Shown: one piece after another, positions 23,880-25,319 of the stretch
Layout of the letters: the number at the start of each line of letters is the position of its first letter
Numbering within the stretch: position 1 is the first letter of the stretch
Assembly (NCBI GenBank): GCA_003561495.1
Contig: PWWM01000092.1
Span: forward strand, 1 to 25,319
From: Gammaproteobacteria bacterium
Lineage (GTDB): Bacteria > Pseudomonadota > Gammaproteobacteria > Xanthomonadales > Wenzhouxiangellaceae
Reading direction: 5' to 3'
Length of the DNA stretch: 25,319 nt
Program-made: the position numbers and the translations under genes
Notes under the pieces: model-generated
The model's database searches: none
Told to the model about the DNA's origin: nothing
What the model saw: only the letters and a program-made list of their open reading frames with translations

Positions 23880-24779
23880 TCACTCCCCGGCCATGCGCTG
23901 GCGGGCGGCGGAGCGAAAGCCGAGATAAATGCCGACCAGGGCCAGGGCGGCGCCGATCAACTGCAGAGGATCCAGTCGCAGGGCAAAGATCAGGAAATCC
24001 CAGACGATTGAAAGGGCCGGCTGCAACAGCAGCAGCAGGCCGACGATGGCGGCCGGCAGAAATGGCATGCCGCGGGTGATCAACAGCCAGCCCAGCACCT
24101 GGCAGAGCAGCCCCAATCCGATCAGGGCAGCCAGTGACTGGCCGTCGGGGATGGCAAAGCTGTTGCCTTCCAGGATGTTGATGGCGCCCAGGATCAGCCC
24201 ACAGCAAATGGTGACCTGGGCCAGCCGCGCTTCTGCGGCGATGCCGCTTTGGCGGATTTGAAAGCCCCTCAGGGTCAGGATGTAAAGTCCATAGGCAAGC
24301 GCGGTCAGCAGTCCGAAGATCACCCCCAGTCGATAGTCCGGCGGCAGGTTGGCCCAGTCACGCCCGAACAGCAGCCACAGTCCGGTGATGGCCAGCCCCA
24401 GTCCGGATGCAAATCGCCAGCCGACCCGTTCGCGCAGCCACAGAATCCCGACGGCAGTCAGAATGAAGACCTGGAAATTGGCCAGCAGGGTCGACAGCCC
24501 CGGGCCGATATAGAGGATCGAGCGATGCCAGAACCAGATGTCGGCGGCAAACAGGGCTGCGATCAGAAAGGATGCGGCCCAGCCCTGAGCGAAGCCGGCT
24601 CGCATGGGCTTGAAGATGGCCAGCAGGACCAGCAAGCCGACCGCGCCAAAGGCCATGCGGTAAAAGCCCGATGTGGTGGGTTCGACATCGGCCAGACGGG
24701 CAAAGATGGCGGCAAACGAGATCATGATGGCGCCGCCGGTGACCAGCAGGGCCGCCTTTACGGGGGATGGTGCAGTCAC
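23880..24779 (-). CDS. DMT/EamA-family inner-membrane transporter
   Basis: A 299-residue protein starting at GTG (complement of 24777-24779) with about ten hydrophobic segments arranged as two EamA repeats (roughly residues 8-140 and 152-290). Typical segments are GGAIMISFAAIFARLADVEP, FYRMAFGAVGLL, GPGLSTLLANFQVFILTAVGILWLRERV and LLQPALSIVWDFLIFALRL. Members of this drug/metabolite superfamily export amino acids, cofactors or other small molecules; the substrate cannot be read from sequence. The start overlaps the stop of the hydroxylase gene by 4 nt (GTGA), so the two are an operon even though they share no obvious pathway. Confidence 0.9.
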   Translation of the reverse strand: MTAPSPVKAALLVTGGAIMISFAAIFARLADVEPTTSGFYRMAFGAVGLLVLLAIFKPMRAGFAQGWAASFLIAALFAADIWFWHRSILYIGPGLSTLLANFQVFILTAVGILWLRERVGWRFASGLGLAITGLWLLFGRDWANLPPDYRLGVIFGLLTALAYGLYILTLRGFQIRQSGIAAEARLAQVTICCGLILGAINILEGNSFAIPDGQSLAALIGLGLLCQVLGWLLITRGMPFLPAAIVGLLLLLQPALSIVWDFLIFALRLDPLQLIGAALALVGIYLGFRSAARQRMAGE

Positions 24780-25318
24780 CGGGGTTGCTGGCCGCTCCGG
24801 CGAGCCAGTAGTGGGCTGTCGCTGTCCAGACCACAGGCGCTTCGGACAAATCGCTCGCGCATCGGCCAGAGACGGCTGGCGGCGCCGAATCCAAAGCCGA
24901 GCACCATGCGGCCCAGATCGCCTGGGGCGAATGCCAGTTCGTTGATGGCGTGAATGCCGCCCCCGGTCAGCGCGGATGCGCTCAGGCGCCAGCGTTGATA
25001 GCGCCTGAGGGCCGGGTCGAGGTCCGAGTCGGCGGCTTGGGCGTCCAGCACTTCGGACAAAGCGGCGGAATCGGCCAGTCCCAGGTTCAAGCCCTGTCCG
25101 GCCAGCGGATGGACCGTGCGGGCGGCATCACCCATCAAGACCAGGCGGCCGAGAACCAGTCGTCGTGCTTTGCGGCGAACCAGGGGCAGGGTATGGCGAG
25201 TCGAGCATTCGAGTGCCGAGCCGAAGGGACTGTCCTGGGCCTGGTTGAGGGCTTCGAGAAATTGCTCGGGGGGTAAATTCCCGAGTCGGTCGGCGCGCTC
25301 GGCCGCTTGCGACCAGAC
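24776..25318 (-). CDS. UbiH/UbiF/VisC-family FAD hydroxylase, C-terminal part (partial)
   Basis: The frame enters from the right edge of the window and is open for about 180 codons to TGA at 24776-24778. It contains the second FAD-binding signature of the ubiquinone hydroxylase family, MGDAARTVHPLAGQGLNLGLADSAAL, preceded by TRHTLPLVRRKARRLVLGRLVL. These membrane-associated monooxygenases hydroxylate the aromatic ring during ubiquinone synthesis. Which ring position (UbiH, UbiI or UbiF type) cannot be decided from this fragment, so no symbol is given. The N-terminal dinucleotide-binding half lies outside the window. Confidence 0.9.
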   Translation of the reverse strand, partial: VWSQAAERADRLGNLPPEQFLEALNQAQDSPFGSALECSTRHTLPLVRRKARRLVLGRLVLMGDAARTVHPLAGQGLNLGLADSAALSEVLDAQAADSDLDPALRRYQRWRLSASALTGGGIHAINELAFAPGDLGRMVLGFGFGAASRLWPMRERFVRSACGLDSDSPLLARRSGQQPR

Positions 25319-25319
25319 A

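Noticed and set aside
1..25318. CRISPR arrays, tRNA or rRNA genes, prophage or complete insertion sequences
   Set aside because: I saw no regularly spaced direct repeats, no tRNA cloverleaf or rRNA sequence, and no transposase or phage structural gene.

Overview
The window looks like a chromosomal segment of a GC-rich gammaproteobacterium. The gene order rseA-rseB-rseC-mucD-lepA-lepB-DUF4845-rnc-era-recO-pdxJ and the corB-ypjD/ffh block are both characteristic of Gammaproteobacteria. GC-rich codon use and a secreted metallopeptidase ending in a DRFE-type tail suggest a relative of the Xanthomonadales/Wenzhouxiangella group; that placement is inference. Genes are packed tightly, with many 4-nt start/stop overlaps. 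Both window edges cut a gene: rseA on the left and a UbiH-type hydroxylase on the right.

Region 1 (1-9432, all + strand) is a housekeeping run. It starts with the envelope-stress module (C-terminus of RseA, RseB, RseC, MucD/DegP protease). A promoter/hairpin junction follows, then lepA, lepB, a DUF4845 membrane protein, rnc, era, recO and pdxJ. From rnc to pdxJ the genes overlap or nearly touch.

Region 2 (9434-13118) holds a translationally coupled minus-strand pair, a receiver-Hpt phosphorelay protein and a TatT-family TPR lipoprotein. They diverge from a large exported AsmA/YdbH-like protein that ends at a GC hairpin. Region 3 (13146-16719) is corB-ypjD diverging from ffh.

Region 4 (16755-19910) is accessory. 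It has an NmrA-like NAD(P)-binding gene broken by one in-frame TAG and a YceI lipoprotein convergent with it. Opposite lies a compact cytochrome b561 - YceI - membrane-anchored glutaredoxin operon. A gene-free gap of about 490 bp follows and contains a 40-bp inverted repeat pair bounding a 217-bp MITE-like unit.

Region 5 (20403-25318) has a thioredoxin-reductase-like ferredoxin-NADP reductase diverging from ung. Next come a small secreted protein and a secreted zinc metallopeptidase, coupled on the minus strand, the latter frameshifted at a G6 tract. A DMT-family exporter coupled to a UbiH-type FAD hydroxylase closes the window.

The strongest leads are the G6 frameshift in the metallopeptidase (phase variation, slippage or error), the single amber codon in an otherwise intact oxidoreductase, the inverted-repeat element, and the two-YceI/b561/glutaredoxin cluster. 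I saw no CRISPR array, tRNA, rRNA, phage or complete transposase gene, and nothing that clearly amounts to a wholly new system.
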